64,000 bases of DNA from Ureibacillus thermophilus. Lineage in GTDB: Bacteria; Bacillota; Bacilli; Bacillales_A; Planococcaceae. A program made the translations under genes and the position numbers. The stretch lies in contig NZ_CP036528.1 of the NCBI RefSeq assembly GCF_004331915.1, positions 198,001 to 262,000 of the forward strand. Direction: 5' to 3'. Numbering within the stretch: position 1 is the first letter of the stretch; each line of letters opens with the position of its first letter. Under the pieces are notes generated by a model. It did not search any database. It was not told the DNA's origin and was given only the letters and a program-made list of their open reading frames with translations. This document shows positions 54,222 through 63,529 of the stretch, in pieces.

Positions 54222-55145
54222 TTAAAAGATATATCCGACCAACAATCCAGCCGATAATAAGAAGCAAAAAATCGTATTCGTCATGGCTGTGGATTTCATG
54301 GCCACTTTCATAAATTGCGGTTCCTTCTCACCTTTTTGGAAACCTTTGATAGCATCCACCGGTTTTTTCACACTTAAGAACACCACCAATGCCCAAGGGC
54401 TGATGCTTCCAGCCGCCACTAATCCGATAATCCAAAGATAGGAGATGACAAAGGCGAACGCCAATAACCGCACCGCATTTTTCCGTCCGATTAAAATGGC
54501 CAGCGTTTTTCTGCCGCCCCGCTTATCTTCCTCAATATCCCGAATGTTGTTCGACATATTGATCCCGCCGACTAATATCCCTGATGGAATGGAAAGAAGA
54601 AAAGCAAGAGACGTAATTTCCCCGGTTTGAATAAAATACGCGATCAATACGAATGCGGTTCCCATCAACGCCCCCGCAAACAGTTCTCCAAATGGGGTAT
54701 AAGCGATTGGCAGCGGGCCACCCGTATATAAATATCCTACCGCCATGCCAAATGCACCAATTGCTACCAGCCACCAGCTGGAATTGGCGCAAATGTATAC
54801 ACCGATGATAGCAGCCAGCACATATAAAAGAATCGCTACCATCAATACATTTTTCGGCTTCAAGCCATGGCGGACGATTCCTCCACCAATCCCCACCGAT
54901 TCTTCCGTATCGAGACCACGTTTGAAATCGTAATATTCGTTAAATAAATTGGTTGCGATTTGGAGGCAGAGACATGCAACCATCATCGCCAAAAACAGCA
55001 ACCAATCAATCTTCGCATCATAAAGTGCCATGACCGTCCCCAAAATGACCGGTGCAAAAGTGGCCGTCAATGTATGCGGGCGGGTCATTTGCCACATCAG
55101 TTTTAATGACGAGATCTCTTTTTCCTTTTCCATAAATGATTTCAT
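54222..55145 (-). CDS. menA: 1,4-dihydroxy-2-naphthoate polyprenyltransferase MenA
   Basis: 307 residues, about nine helices, UbiA superfamily. First Asp-rich motif NEYYDFKRGLDTEES near 70-85, second NNIRDIEEDKRGGRKTLA near 198-215. It attaches the polyprenyl chain in menaquinone synthesis. Start could be at 55145 or at the ATG four codons in (MEKEKEISS); neither has ideal spacing. Other men genes are not in the window. Confidence 0.92.
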   Translation of the reverse strand: MKSFMEKEKEISSLKLMWQMTRPHTLTATFAPVILGTVMALYDAKIDWLLFLAMMVACLCLQIATNLFNEYYDFKRGLDTEESVGIGGGIVRHGLKPKNVLMVAILLYVLAAIIGVYICANSSWWLVAIGAFGMAVGYLYTGGPLPIAYTPFGELFAGALMGTAFVLIAYFIQTGEITSLAFLLSIPSGILVGGINMSNNIRDIEEDKRGGRKTLAILIGRKNAVRLLAFAFVISYLWIIGLVAAGSISPWALVVFLSVKKPVDAIKGFQKGEKEPQFMKVAMKSTAMTNTIFCFLLSAGLLVGYIF

Positions 55146-55248
55146 CCTTTTCAGAAAATGTTGCTATTCCAATTCAGAAACCATTATAACAAATTCTGCA
55201 GATCCTTCGCTCCCACAGTGGAAAAAATCCATTAATCCGGCATGAAAA

Positions 55249-55275
55249 GAAGCCCACTTTCTTAGTGGACTTGCG
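55249..55275 (-). terminator. Terminator after the tandem GNAT gene
   Basis: AGTCCAC / GTGGGCT with loop TAAGAAA, then TCTTTTC on the minus strand. Confidence 0.75.
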
Positions 55276-55277
55276 AT

Positions 55278-56153
55278 TCACCCATAAGCATAAAAATCAA
55301 TTTGCAGCCGTTTTTGAAAACCTGCCTTTAAATACACCGATAATGCTTCTTCATTCTCCATTTCCACTTCGAGCAGAACCTGTTGTTCCCCGCTCTGATA
55401 CGCAAAATCTTTCGCCCATCCTAATAAAGCGGTCGCAACCCCTTTCCGCTGATGACGTGGATGAACCGCCAAAGAAGTGATCCATTGGCTCATTCCATCT
55501 TTTGCTGTCGTTAATGTTCCAACCACTTCTCCATCCAACTCCGCAACCCAAATGACTCTTCCCGGGACACTCGTATTCATTTCAATCAATTCAACTGTTT
55601 CATCCCGTAGATCCCCAAAAGTTTCCCTGAAAATTTCAATGAGCGGCTCCAAGTCGGTCGACTCATTATAGGGTCTTATGTGTACGGAATGATTCATCTC
55701 CGTTTCTTCCGCCGCCGCTTCAAAAGTCGCTTCCGAAAAGCTGTATGTATATCCGTAGTTTTCGATGATCTTTCTTGCATACAAGTCTTTTTCATTCAGC
55801 GCCACCAGTTCGCCAACCGCTTGTCTGTCTTTAAACGCTTTCGATAACAAGCTGAGCAATGCATCCTCTATACCCGTTTTTCTGTACATTGGATCCACAA
55901 GCATTGACCATTCATAAGTATCCAGGCCAATCTTGTCCACCGCTGTAATGACGCCGACCAAATGATTGGTGACTTCATCATATGCCAAGATACAAAAGCC
56001 CTTGCTGAAGGGTTTATTTAATACAGATAAATTTAATGCATAGGAATAATCCAAATGGTCAATTTCCATTCCGAATCCGGACAAACTTTTTATTTCTTGA
56101 AAGGTTTCTTCATCAATCGGCAACGAGGCAGTCATAAAAGCAATGTTCATCAT
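55278..56153 (-). CDS. Tandem GNAT-domain acetyltransferase
   Basis: 291 residues with two GNAT folds. The first (about 1-140) is degenerate: VDPMYRKTGIEDALLS stands where the acetyl-CoA loop should be. The second (about 155-290) is canonical: VAELDGEVVGTLTT and AVHPRHQRKGVATALLGWA, with the HQRKGVA pyrophosphate loop, then LLEVEMENEEALSVYLKAGF. One active and one structural domain is a known layout, as in mycothiol synthase-like proteins. The acceptor is unknown. Start ATG has GGAG upstream. Confidence 0.85.
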   Translation of the reverse strand: MMNIAFMTASLPIDEETFQEIKSLSGFGMEIDHLDYSYALNLSVLNKPFSKGFCILAYDEVTNHLVGVITAVDKIGLDTYEWSMLVDPMYRKTGIEDALLSLLSKAFKDRQAVGELVALNEKDLYARKIIENYGYTYSFSEATFEAAAEETEMNHSVHIRPYNESTDLEPLIEIFRETFGDLRDETVELIEMNTSVPGRVIWVAELDGEVVGTLTTAKDGMSQWITSLAVHPRHQRKGVATALLGWAKDFAYQSGEQQVLLEVEMENEEALSVYLKAGFQKRLQIDFYAYG

Positions 56154-56287
56154 AAAGTGCTCCGTTCTATTTCATCATCCTTTAAACATTTTAGACAAAG
56201 CACCCGCACACTGCAATAAGCATAGCCACATTCCCATAAATTACGTGATTCACTGGTTTTCCCCTTCCACCCTTTCCCAATAATAAG

Positions 56288-56314
56288 AAAGCTGCCTCAT
56301 TTAAGAGACAGCCC
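56288..56314 (-). terminator. Terminator overlapping the end of the second ABC exporter gene
   Basis: GCTGCCTC / GAGACAGC, the stop codon in the loop, then TTTCTTATT on the minus strand. Confidence 0.7.
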
Positions 56315-58124
56315 CCTTTGATTGTTTTAGCATATTGGCATAAATCCCGTTCTTTTCGATCAACTCCTGTTGTGAGCCGGCCTCCGCTATTTTTCCTTCC
56401 CTCATGACGAACACCATATCTGCATGACGGACCGTGTTCAACCGATGGGCAATGACGAAGCTTGTGCGTCCTTTCATCAGCTCTTCCAAGGCTTCTTGGA
56501 TTTTCTTTTCCGTCACTGTGTCGATGCTACTTGTCGCTTCATCCAATAACAAAATTGCAGGATTTGCTAAAAATGCTCTTGCAATCGATAACAATTGTTT
56601 TTGACCTTGCGAAATTTCACTACCATCCGCTTTTAACACCGTGTCATAGCCTTTTGACAACTTCATAATGAAATCATGAGCATTGGCTTTTTTCGCCGCT
56701 TCCACCACTTCTTCATCCGTTGCATCCAGTCTTCCATAGCGGATGTTTTCACGGACTGTGGCTTCAAATAAAAACGGATCTTGCAGCACAAATGCCATTT
56801 GACGTCTAAGGGTGGAACGCTTAAATTCCCGAATATTATGTCCATCAATCAATATTTCGCCGCTTGTTGCATCATAAAGACGGGCAATTAACATCATCGT
56901 TGTCGTTTTGCCGGCACCGGTTGGACCAACGAACGCCACCGTTTGACCTGGAGTGACATGAAAATTCAAATTTTGCAGAGTGTCGGATTTGTCATATTGA
57001 AAAGAGACTTGTCGAAATTCTACCTCTCCGCGAATTCGATAATTTTCGGGAAGATTCCCTCCGTCATCTTCCACTTTCTCATCCATAATGGAAAATACCC
57101 GTTCCGCCCCTGCTATGGCAGACAATACCGTATTGATTTGGTTTGCCAATTCATTTAACGGGCGGGTAAATTGACGGGCATATTCTGTAAAAATGACAAT
57201 GGTTCCAATGGTCACCCATCCATGATAGGCGAAAATCCCGCCAATTCCAGCGATAATCGCAAAACTGATATTATTCAGGAAGTTAAAGACTTTAGGAATA
57301 TAGCCGGAATATACGAGCGCCCAAAACCCGACATTTTTCAATCGTTTGCTTTTTTCATAAAATTCCTGCTTCACATCTTCTTCCTGAGAAAAAGCTTTCA
57401 CAATGGTTTGCCCAGAAATCGTCTCTTCAATCATGCCGTTTAAATCGCCCAGCGCCGCTTGCTGTTCTTTAAAAAGTTTCCCTGTTCTTTTCGTAATCCA
57501 TCGCATAGCAAAGAACATCAGCGGAATAACAATCATGGTAATGAGCGTCAAAATCGGACTTAAATAAAGCATGACAATGATGGTGCCTACAAAGGTTAAG
57601 ATGCTTGAAAACACTTGAATAAACGAAGAGTTCAATGTCGTGCTCACCGTTTCAATGTCATTCGTTATGCGGCTCATTATTTGTCCATGCTGCCTTTTAG
57701 CAAAATAGGACACCGGAAGCTTCAGCAAATGATTGAAGGCGCCTGCTCTCATTTTGTACACGGTGTTTTGGGCAATGCCAACCATCCAATAGTTTTGCAT
57801 AAACAATGTCACTGCATAGGCAGCGTAAATGCCAATGAGCAGCAGAATGACTGGAAGGATGCCTTGAAATTCTTTCGGGATGACGAATTTATCAATCATA
57901 TAGCCAATTAAATAAGGGCCCAGCAACCCTAAAAGGGAACTGATAATGACCATGATGAAAACAACAATTAATAATCCCCTTTGTTCATCTACAAGTTTCC
58001 AAATGCGAAGAAGGGTTTTCTTCCAATCGTTTGCACGCGGACCCTTCTTTTTGCGAGATTGTTTTAAATCTTCCTTTGTCAAAACCGGCTCATAGCCAAA
58101 AGGTTTTTTCATCGTTCCCATCAT
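56301..58124 (-). CDS. ABC exporter half-transporter, YfiC-like (canonical ATPase site)
   Basis: 607 residues. A basic N-terminal extension (KKPFGYEPVLTKEDLKQSRKK) precedes six membrane helices (about 50-330) and a nucleotide-binding domain (about 370-600): Walker A GPTGAGKTTTM, Walker B ILLLDEATSSID with catalytic Glu, H-loop IAHRL, but a changed signature ISQGQKQ. It overlaps the partner gene by 4 bp (ATGA). Together they match YfiB/YfiC-type heterodimeric multidrug exporters in size and order. The substrate is unknown. Confidence 0.88.
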   Translation of the reverse strand: MMGTMKKPFGYEPVLTKEDLKQSRKKKGPRANDWKKTLLRIWKLVDEQRGLLIVVFIMVIISSLLGLLGPYLIGYMIDKFVIPKEFQGILPVILLLIGIYAAYAVTLFMQNYWMVGIAQNTVYKMRAGAFNHLLKLPVSYFAKRQHGQIMSRITNDIETVSTTLNSSFIQVFSSILTFVGTIIVMLYLSPILTLITMIVIPLMFFAMRWITKRTGKLFKEQQAALGDLNGMIEETISGQTIVKAFSQEEDVKQEFYEKSKRLKNVGFWALVYSGYIPKVFNFLNNISFAIIAGIGGIFAYHGWVTIGTIVIFTEYARQFTRPLNELANQINTVLSAIAGAERVFSIMDEKVEDDGGNLPENYRIRGEVEFRQVSFQYDKSDTLQNLNFHVTPGQTVAFVGPTGAGKTTTMMLIARLYDATSGEILIDGHNIREFKRSTLRRQMAFVLQDPFLFEATVRENIRYGRLDATDEEVVEAAKKANAHDFIMKLSKGYDTVLKADGSEISQGQKQLLSIARAFLANPAILLLDEATSSIDTVTEKKIQEALEELMKGRTSFVIAHRLNTVRHADMVFVMREGKIAEAGSQQELIEKNGIYANMLKQSKGAVS

Positions 58125-59848
58125 TCATCACCTACCTGTTCCTCTTGGGAGTGGGCAATTTGCTGATAAAGTTCGCTTGATTGCATTAATTCTTCATGGG
58201 TTCCGATTGCGCTGATCTTTCCTTCATCCAACAATAAAATGCGATCGGCCCCTTTCGCTGTATGGATTTTCTGCGTTACAACAAGCATTGTCGCCTTCGT
58301 ACCTTTGAGGGCTTCCCATAGCGCCGCCTCCGTTTTAACATCCAACGCACTTGTACTATCATCCAGTATTAAAATTTGCGGTTTTCGAATCAGTGCTCTC
58401 GCAATGGACAACCGCTGCTTTTGACCGCCAGATAAGTTGACGCCCTTCTGCCCTACCATGGTGTCATATCCTTCTGGAAAAGCGGAAATGGTCTCATGAA
58501 TTTGCGACCTCTTTGCGGCAGCCACCACTTCATCAAACGCCGCCTCCCGTTTCCCCCATTTCACATTGTCTTCAATGGTTCCGGTAAAGAGCAGCGATTT
58601 TTGTGGTACATAGCCAATCATGCTGCGCAATTTCTTCAACGGCCATTCTTTAATATCCTTGCCGTCGACTAAAATCTCACCCTTCGTCGGCTCAAAAAAA
58701 CGGGGAATTAGGCTGAGCAATGTCGATTTTCCTGAACCTGTCGCCCCCATAATCGCCAATTTTTCACCTTTTTTCACGTCAAAGGTAATGTCTTGTAGAA
58801 CGGGCTTTTTAGTATTTGGATAGATGAAGGATACCTCTTTAAAACTAATTGCACCAATCTCGGCTGAAACCTTTTCTTCTTTTAGTCCATCCGCCTTTTC
58901 CATCCCCTCTTCCATAATTAAAATTTCCGCCATCCGCTCACTGGAAGCTTTCGCACGGGAAAAACTGTTTAAAATAAAGGCAAACATGCCGAAGTATCCC
59001 GTAATCCGCAAGGCATAGTTCACCACTGCCACCATTTCCCCGACTTGTGCGCGATTCATGCTGATTTCCTTCGCCCCATACCAAATAGCAAAAAGCAAGC
59101 TCACATTCAGCACGAAAGCCATTAAGGGCATCATCAGTTCCATCGTTCTTAAAGCTTTCATCGTGTCCACTTTCAAATCTTCAGCCACCTGATGAAATTT
59201 TTTCATTTCGTAATGATTTCTCATAAAAGCCTTCACTAAGTAAATGGCCTGCAAGCTCTCCTGCAATGCCCGGTTCAGCTTGTCCATGCGCCGCTGCACT
59301 TCACTAAAAAGAAAGCTTCCTTTTTTCACAATCACATATAAAAAGATGGCTAAAATGGGCGTTCCGATCATTAACATCAACGCCATCTCGGCATTAACAA
59401 AAAACGCCATCATTAAGCTCAAGACAACTGATAACGGCGCGCGAAGCATAATGCGTAAACTCATAAATAAAACACTTTGAACTTGCTGCACATCACTGGT
59501 CAACCTCGTTATTAAACTGGATGTCGGATATTTTAGATAAATCGCCATGGAAAAGGATTGAATTTTGCTAAATAGAGCGTTTCTTAAATCAAAAGCAAAA
59601 CTTTGGGCTACATGAGCCGAATAATATGTATTGAAAATCCCGCTCGCAAAGGCGATGAGCGAAATCCCGATCAATAGGCCTCCCCATAAAGAAATAACAT
59701 GCAAATCTTTTAATATAATTCCATCGTCAATAATCTTTGAAATGATTAACGGCTGTACCAATTCAGCAGCCAGTTCCACCAACATAAGGACAAGTGCGCA
59801 TATGGCATACCATTTATATGGCTTTACATAACTTAACACGACTTTCAC
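58121..59848 (-). CDS. ABC exporter half-transporter, YfiB-like (degenerate ATPase site)
   Basis: 575 residues from a GTG at 59848 with GGGGTGGG upstream. Six membrane helices (about 10-310), then the nucleotide-binding domain: Walker A GATGSGKSTLL, canonical signature LSGGQKQRLSIARAL, Walker B ILILDDSTSALD with Asp in place of the catalytic Glu, and TQKIHT with Gln in place of the H-loop His. It cannot hydrolyse ATP at its own site but supplies the signature motif to its partner. First gene of the pair. Confidence 0.88.
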   Translation of the reverse strand: MKVVLSYVKPYKWYAICALVLMLVELAAELVQPLIISKIIDDGIILKDLHVISLWGGLLIGISLIAFASGIFNTYYSAHVAQSFAFDLRNALFSKIQSFSMAIYLKYPTSSLITRLTSDVQQVQSVLFMSLRIMLRAPLSVVLSLMMAFFVNAEMALMLMIGTPILAIFLYVIVKKGSFLFSEVQRRMDKLNRALQESLQAIYLVKAFMRNHYEMKKFHQVAEDLKVDTMKALRTMELMMPLMAFVLNVSLLFAIWYGAKEISMNRAQVGEMVAVVNYALRITGYFGMFAFILNSFSRAKASSERMAEILIMEEGMEKADGLKEEKVSAEIGAISFKEVSFIYPNTKKPVLQDITFDVKKGEKLAIMGATGSGKSTLLSLIPRFFEPTKGEILVDGKDIKEWPLKKLRSMIGYVPQKSLLFTGTIEDNVKWGKREAAFDEVVAAAKRSQIHETISAFPEGYDTMVGQKGVNLSGGQKQRLSIARALIRKPQILILDDSTSALDVKTEAALWEALKGTKATMLVVTQKIHTAKGADRILLLDEGKISAIGTHEELMQSSELYQQIAHSQEEQVGDE

Positions 59849-59872
59849 AAACCCACCCCAATCTGAGAGACT

Positions 59873-60790
59873 CTACGAATCTGTTTGATCGTATTTTTCT
59901 GCTTTCTCGCTGGCCACAGAAATCCATGTGACGCATGTTAACATAAGAAAAATTCCAATGACTTGCCAAAAACCAAAAGAGGTTGAAAAGGCAACGACAG
60001 AAATGACCATAGCCGTCAATGGCTCCATTGTTGATAAAATACTTGTCAACACAGGACGGATGTATTTCATGCTGCTCAAAAACAAAACAAATGCAATCGT
60101 ACTAAAGAAAACAATTGATGCCATGATCAGAAAAATCTTCATATCTGCAAGCAATATCCATTCATCGCTTTGCCAGATAAACGTTCCCATTCCTAAAACG
60201 ATACCGCCAATCAACATACCCCATCCCACGATAAGCAAAACTCCCCATTCACTCATCAAATGAACAGGATATAAAGTATAAATGGCAAAAGTAAATCCTA
60301 AAATCAGCCCCCAAAATAACGCCTCTTTACTGACTAGCAGCTCATCAAACTGAACATTCGTTAATAAGAAAAATAACCCGACCAGTGTTCCAATAATCCC
60401 GATGACTTGATACTTTGGCGGCCACATTCGTACTTTAATAGAAGTATACGCAACAATGAAAATTGGTCCTAAAAACTGGAGCAGTGTGGCAAAGACCGCA
60501 TTGCTCTCTTGAATCGTTCTGGTAAACGAATACTGAAGCCCAAGCATTCCAGCAATACTGTATATCAATAATTGCCTACCCCAACATTTCGATTTCCACA
60601 CTTCCAAAACCGGTTTCTTTGTCAGCTGCAAAAATCCTAAAATGGCGATTCCTGCAACAAGCAAACGAACGGTCAGTAAAAAATTCACCGTCATGCCTGA
60701 ATGTTTCAACACCCACTCTGTTAATGGCCCTGTTGTTCCCCAAAGCATGGCACCGGTGACAATCAATATGATTCCTTTGAAATGTTTCAT
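59873..60790 (-). CDS. EamA-family (DMT) transporter
   Basis: 305 residues, ten membrane helices in two EamA repeats (about 5-140 and 155-290). It begins GIILIVTGAMLWGTTGPLTEW and has FTRTIQESNAVFATLLQFLGPIFIVAY near 95 and YIRPVLTSILSTMEPLTAMVIS near 245, the repeat-ending segments of the family. It probably exports a metabolite such as an amino acid. It ends 24 bp upstream of the ABC exporter and could be cotranscribed with it, since no clear terminator lies between. Confidence 0.85.
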   Translation of the reverse strand: MKHFKGIILIVTGAMLWGTTGPLTEWVLKHSGMTVNFLLTVRLLVAGIAILGFLQLTKKPVLEVWKSKCWGRQLLIYSIAGMLGLQYSFTRTIQESNAVFATLLQFLGPIFIVAYTSIKVRMWPPKYQVIGIIGTLVGLFFLLTNVQFDELLVSKEALFWGLILGFTFAIYTLYPVHLMSEWGVLLIVGWGMLIGGIVLGMGTFIWQSDEWILLADMKIFLIMASIVFFSTIAFVLFLSSMKYIRPVLTSILSTMEPLTAMVISVVAFSTSFGFWQVIGIFLMLTCVTWISVASEKAEKYDQTDS

Positions 60791-60901
60791 CTTTTTACTT
60801 CCTTTTCAATAATTCCAAGGTTTAAAATACTACATTTTAACACCAATATGATACTAAAGTAATATTAATGATTTTTTTATAAAAATGATTGACTTACTAT
60901 A

Positions 60902-60930
60902 GTGACGATTTCCTTAAAATTATTTATAAT
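60902..60930 (+). promoter_or_regulatory. Predicted SigA promoter of the PAS/GGDEF/EAL gene
   Basis: GTGACG, 17-base spacer, TATAAT, about 46 bp before the chosen ATG. Confidence 0.5.
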
Positions 60931-60975
60931 AATTTAATGGTATAAAATAACGATATGCAAGGAGCAGGAATTGTA

Positions 60976-62988
60976 ATGAATGTTAACCTAACACAAAGCT
61001 GTGAAGAAAATATGCTGATAAAAACTCCTTTCCCTACCTTTGCATTAAATCAAAATGGACAAGTAATAATTTGGAACCCAGCATGCGAACAATATTTTGG
61101 ATATACAAAACAAGACTTTCAGAGCACCGATTCCTTAAAGGATCAATTATTTTCTACTTTAACTGAAAATGAGTGGCAACGCATATTGAATGCTCAGGAA
61201 TACATTCGAATCAATAATATACAATTAATTCACAAAAATGAAACGCTCAGCAAAGCGAACTTCATTATTATTCCATGTTTAATCAATAATGAGCATTCAA
61301 TTATTTTTTATTGCTTGCCACAGGAAGATTTTTTTACTATTGGCGAAACGGAACAGGAATTGCTAGATTTGAAAAATGGTCTGCTTTCAACCTTTATGAC
61401 CGTAACTTTAGACCATGAAGGATTCATTATTAGCTGCAATCCATTGTTTTTAAAAACAAGCAAATGGACGCCAAAACGGGTATTAAGAAAAAGCTTTTGG
61501 CAACTTTTTCCTGAAGATGAAGAAAGCCAGCAAATTGCTGATACAATTTGGAACACTATTTCAAAAGGTAAAATATGGAAAGGGGATGTGCAAAAAAAGA
61601 AAAAAACCGGCGAAACCTATTGGGTTCATTTAACAGCCATTCCTACTTCATCCCCAAATGAAGATGATTTTCATTACTTTTTAATTGAGCAAGATATTAC
61701 AAATGAAAAAGAAATGCAACAAAAGCTGGAAAAAATCGCATACATTGATGCCGAAACAGGTTTAATGAATGTACACCGTTTAGAAAGCATTGTAAAAGAA
61801 ATGATTGAAGAAAAACAAAATTTTTATTTTGTTTACTTAAGCATTGACAAATTCTACACACTCAAAGAACTGCATAATATGGAAGTGGAAAATAACTTCA
61901 TCTTAGAATTTACAAAACGCTTAAAAATATATTTCCAAGATAGCGTACTTGCCCGTGTAAATGAAAGTGATTTTGTGGTGATTACACCTCTTGGAGAGTG
62001 GTTTATTCAAGAATTTTTATCATATTTAAAACAAAACCCGATTTATATTGGACACCGTGCAATGCCAATTACCGTAAGCGGCGGAATCACCCGTTCACCG
62101 CAAGATCAATCTAACTTTACCCAATTAATGAACGCTTCCCTTTTAATCATATCTGAAGTTCGCCAAGCAGGCGGAGATAATATTTTATCTCTTTCTGAAT
62201 CTACGCATAAAAAATTAAACCGCAAATCCATGATCGAAAAACGTTTGCTTCTTGCCCTAGACCAACGGAATTTAAAAGTATTGTATCAACCGCAAGTTGA
62301 TTTAAAAACCGGAAAAATTTATGCAGTTGAAGCTTTCGTCAGATGGGAAGATGAGGAAATCGGCGTTGTGAACCCGGACGAATTAATTCCAATAGCAGAA
62401 GAATCAGGGTTAATCAACAATATCGGGTCTTTTATGATTGAAGAAGCTTGCAAACAGGCAGCTGAATGGCTTCGTCAAGGCCTTGAATTAAAAGTGGGCA
62501 TTAATATGTCCGTACGGGAATTTAGAGATAAAAACATGGCGAAATTCATCTTAGATACATTGGTGAAAACCGGCTGCCCAGCTCATCTTATTCAATTGGA
62601 AATTACTGAGAAATTCGCGTTAGAGGCAGAAGCGGAAACATCCATCATTCAACAAATGCGTACATTGGAAGAGCAAGGCATCACCTTTGTACTAGACGAC
62701 TTCGGAACAGGATATGCCTCCTTCCGATACATGCAACTCTTGCCAATTCAAATTCTAAAAATTGATCAAATGTATATTCAATCCCTTACAAAATCAGAAA
62801 AAACGCAGCGTTTAATCAACGGCATTGTCCATTTTGGAAAATCCATGAACTTGACGGTGCTTGCAGAAGGGGTTGAAACGGAAGAACAAAAACAATTATT
62901 AGAGCAATATAATTGCGACGCGATTCAAGGTTACTTAATCAGCAAACCGGTCACAGCAGATAAAATATCGAAACTTTTAACCAACTAA
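60976..62988 (+). CDS. PAS-PAS-GGDEF-EAL protein, probable c-di-GMP phosphodiesterase
   Basis: 670 residues from the ATG at 60976 (CAGGA seven bases upstream; an ATG at 60955 has no site). Two PAS domains at about 10-105 and 120-240 (QNGQVIIWNPACEQYFGYT; DHEGFIISCNPLFLKTSKWT; WVHLTAIPTS). The GGDEF domain (about 250-405) has lost its active motif: RVNESDFVVI stands in place of GGDEF. The EAL domain (about 415-665) keeps its metal and catalytic residues: VEAFVRW (EAF for EAL), NMSVREF, LEITEKF, DDFGTGYASF, LKIDQMYI, AEGVETEEQ and IQGYLISKP. No membrane helix, so a cytoplasmic sensor. It should hydrolyse c-di-GMP in response to a PAS signal. Confidence 0.87.
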   Translation: MNVNLTQSCEENMLIKTPFPTFALNQNGQVIIWNPACEQYFGYTKQDFQSTDSLKDQLFSTLTENEWQRILNAQEYIRINNIQLIHKNETLSKANFIIIPCLINNEHSIIFYCLPQEDFFTIGETEQELLDLKNGLLSTFMTVTLDHEGFIISCNPLFLKTSKWTPKRVLRKSFWQLFPEDEESQQIADTIWNTISKGKIWKGDVQKKKKTGETYWVHLTAIPTSSPNEDDFHYFLIEQDITNEKEMQQKLEKIAYIDAETGLMNVHRLESIVKEMIEEKQNFYFVYLSIDKFYTLKELHNMEVENNFILEFTKRLKIYFQDSVLARVNESDFVVITPLGEWFIQEFLSYLKQNPIYIGHRAMPITVSGGITRSPQDQSNFTQLMNASLLIISEVRQAGGDNILSLSESTHKKLNRKSMIEKRLLLALDQRNLKVLYQPQVDLKTGKIYAVEAFVRWEDEEIGVVNPDELIPIAEESGLINNIGSFMIEEACKQAAEWLRQGLELKVGINMSVREFRDKNMAKFILDTLVKTGCPAHLIQLEITEKFALEAEAETSIIQQMRTLEEQGITFVLDDFGTGYASFRYMQLLPIQILKIDQMYIQSLTKSEKTQRLINGIVHFGKSMNLTVLAEGVETEEQKQLLEQYNCDAIQGYLISKPVTADKISKLLTN

Positions 62989-62989
62989 C

Positions 62990-63027
62990 GAAAAAAGGCT
63001 ACTCTAAAACCCCTTGAGTAGCCTTTT
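62990..63027. terminator. Bidirectional terminator between the EAL gene and the ThrE pair
   Basis: AAAAAGGCTACTC pairs with GAGTAGCCTTTTT. Confidence 0.88.
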
Positions 63028-63036
63028 TCTAATGTT

Positions 63037-63516
63037 TTATTGCCGTCTTTTATTTCTTATAAACGATTGCATGGAAGTAAGACTTTTCTTCATAAATTTT
63101 AAGGACAATTGAAAAATCACTTCAGAAAACACAATTCCCATGGCAATAGCTCCTGAAATTAAAAACGCCCGAATGCCTGTCTCAAGCCCTAGCATATAAT
63201 TTTGCTCGACAAAATAACGCATCGTATTGTACGCCAGACCTCCAGGCACAAGCGGGATAATCCCTGAAACGATAAATACAATCATCGGCGTCTTTAGTCT
63301 TCTGGCATACATTTGAGCACAAACAGCCACCACAAAAGCCCCTAAAAAGGAAGCGATGACTTCCGTTAATTGGGATTCTAAAGCAATATAATAAATCATC
63401 CATCCAACCGCACCGACTAAGCCGCAATAAGGAATAGCTTTCACCGGTGCATTGAAAATAACGCAAAGACTTGCAGTTGCAAGAAAACTGAAAAAAAGTT
63501 GAATCAAATATTCCAT
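63037..63516 (-). CDS. Threonine/serine exporter subunit, ThrE C-terminal type (YjjB-like)
   Basis: 159 residues, five membrane helices. ThrE_2 signatures: SLCVIFNAPVKAIPYCGLVGAVGW near 20-40, FLGAFVVAVCAQMYARRLKTP near 58 and VSGIIPLVPGGLAYNTMRYF near 85-103. The family is split in many bacteria into YjjP-like and YjjB-like halves; this is the YjjB half. The preceding gene is the other half, 13 bp upstream. Exported solute is inferred from family (threonine/serine, or succinate in E. coli YjjPB). Confidence 0.85.
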   Translation of the reverse strand: MEYLIQLFFSFLATASLCVIFNAPVKAIPYCGLVGAVGWMIYYIALESQLTEVIASFLGAFVVAVCAQMYARRLKTPMIVFIVSGIIPLVPGGLAYNTMRYFVEQNYMLGLETGIRAFLISGAIAMGIVFSEVIFQLSLKFMKKSLTSMQSFIRNKRRQ

Positions 63517-63529
63517 ATCCTATTACTCC

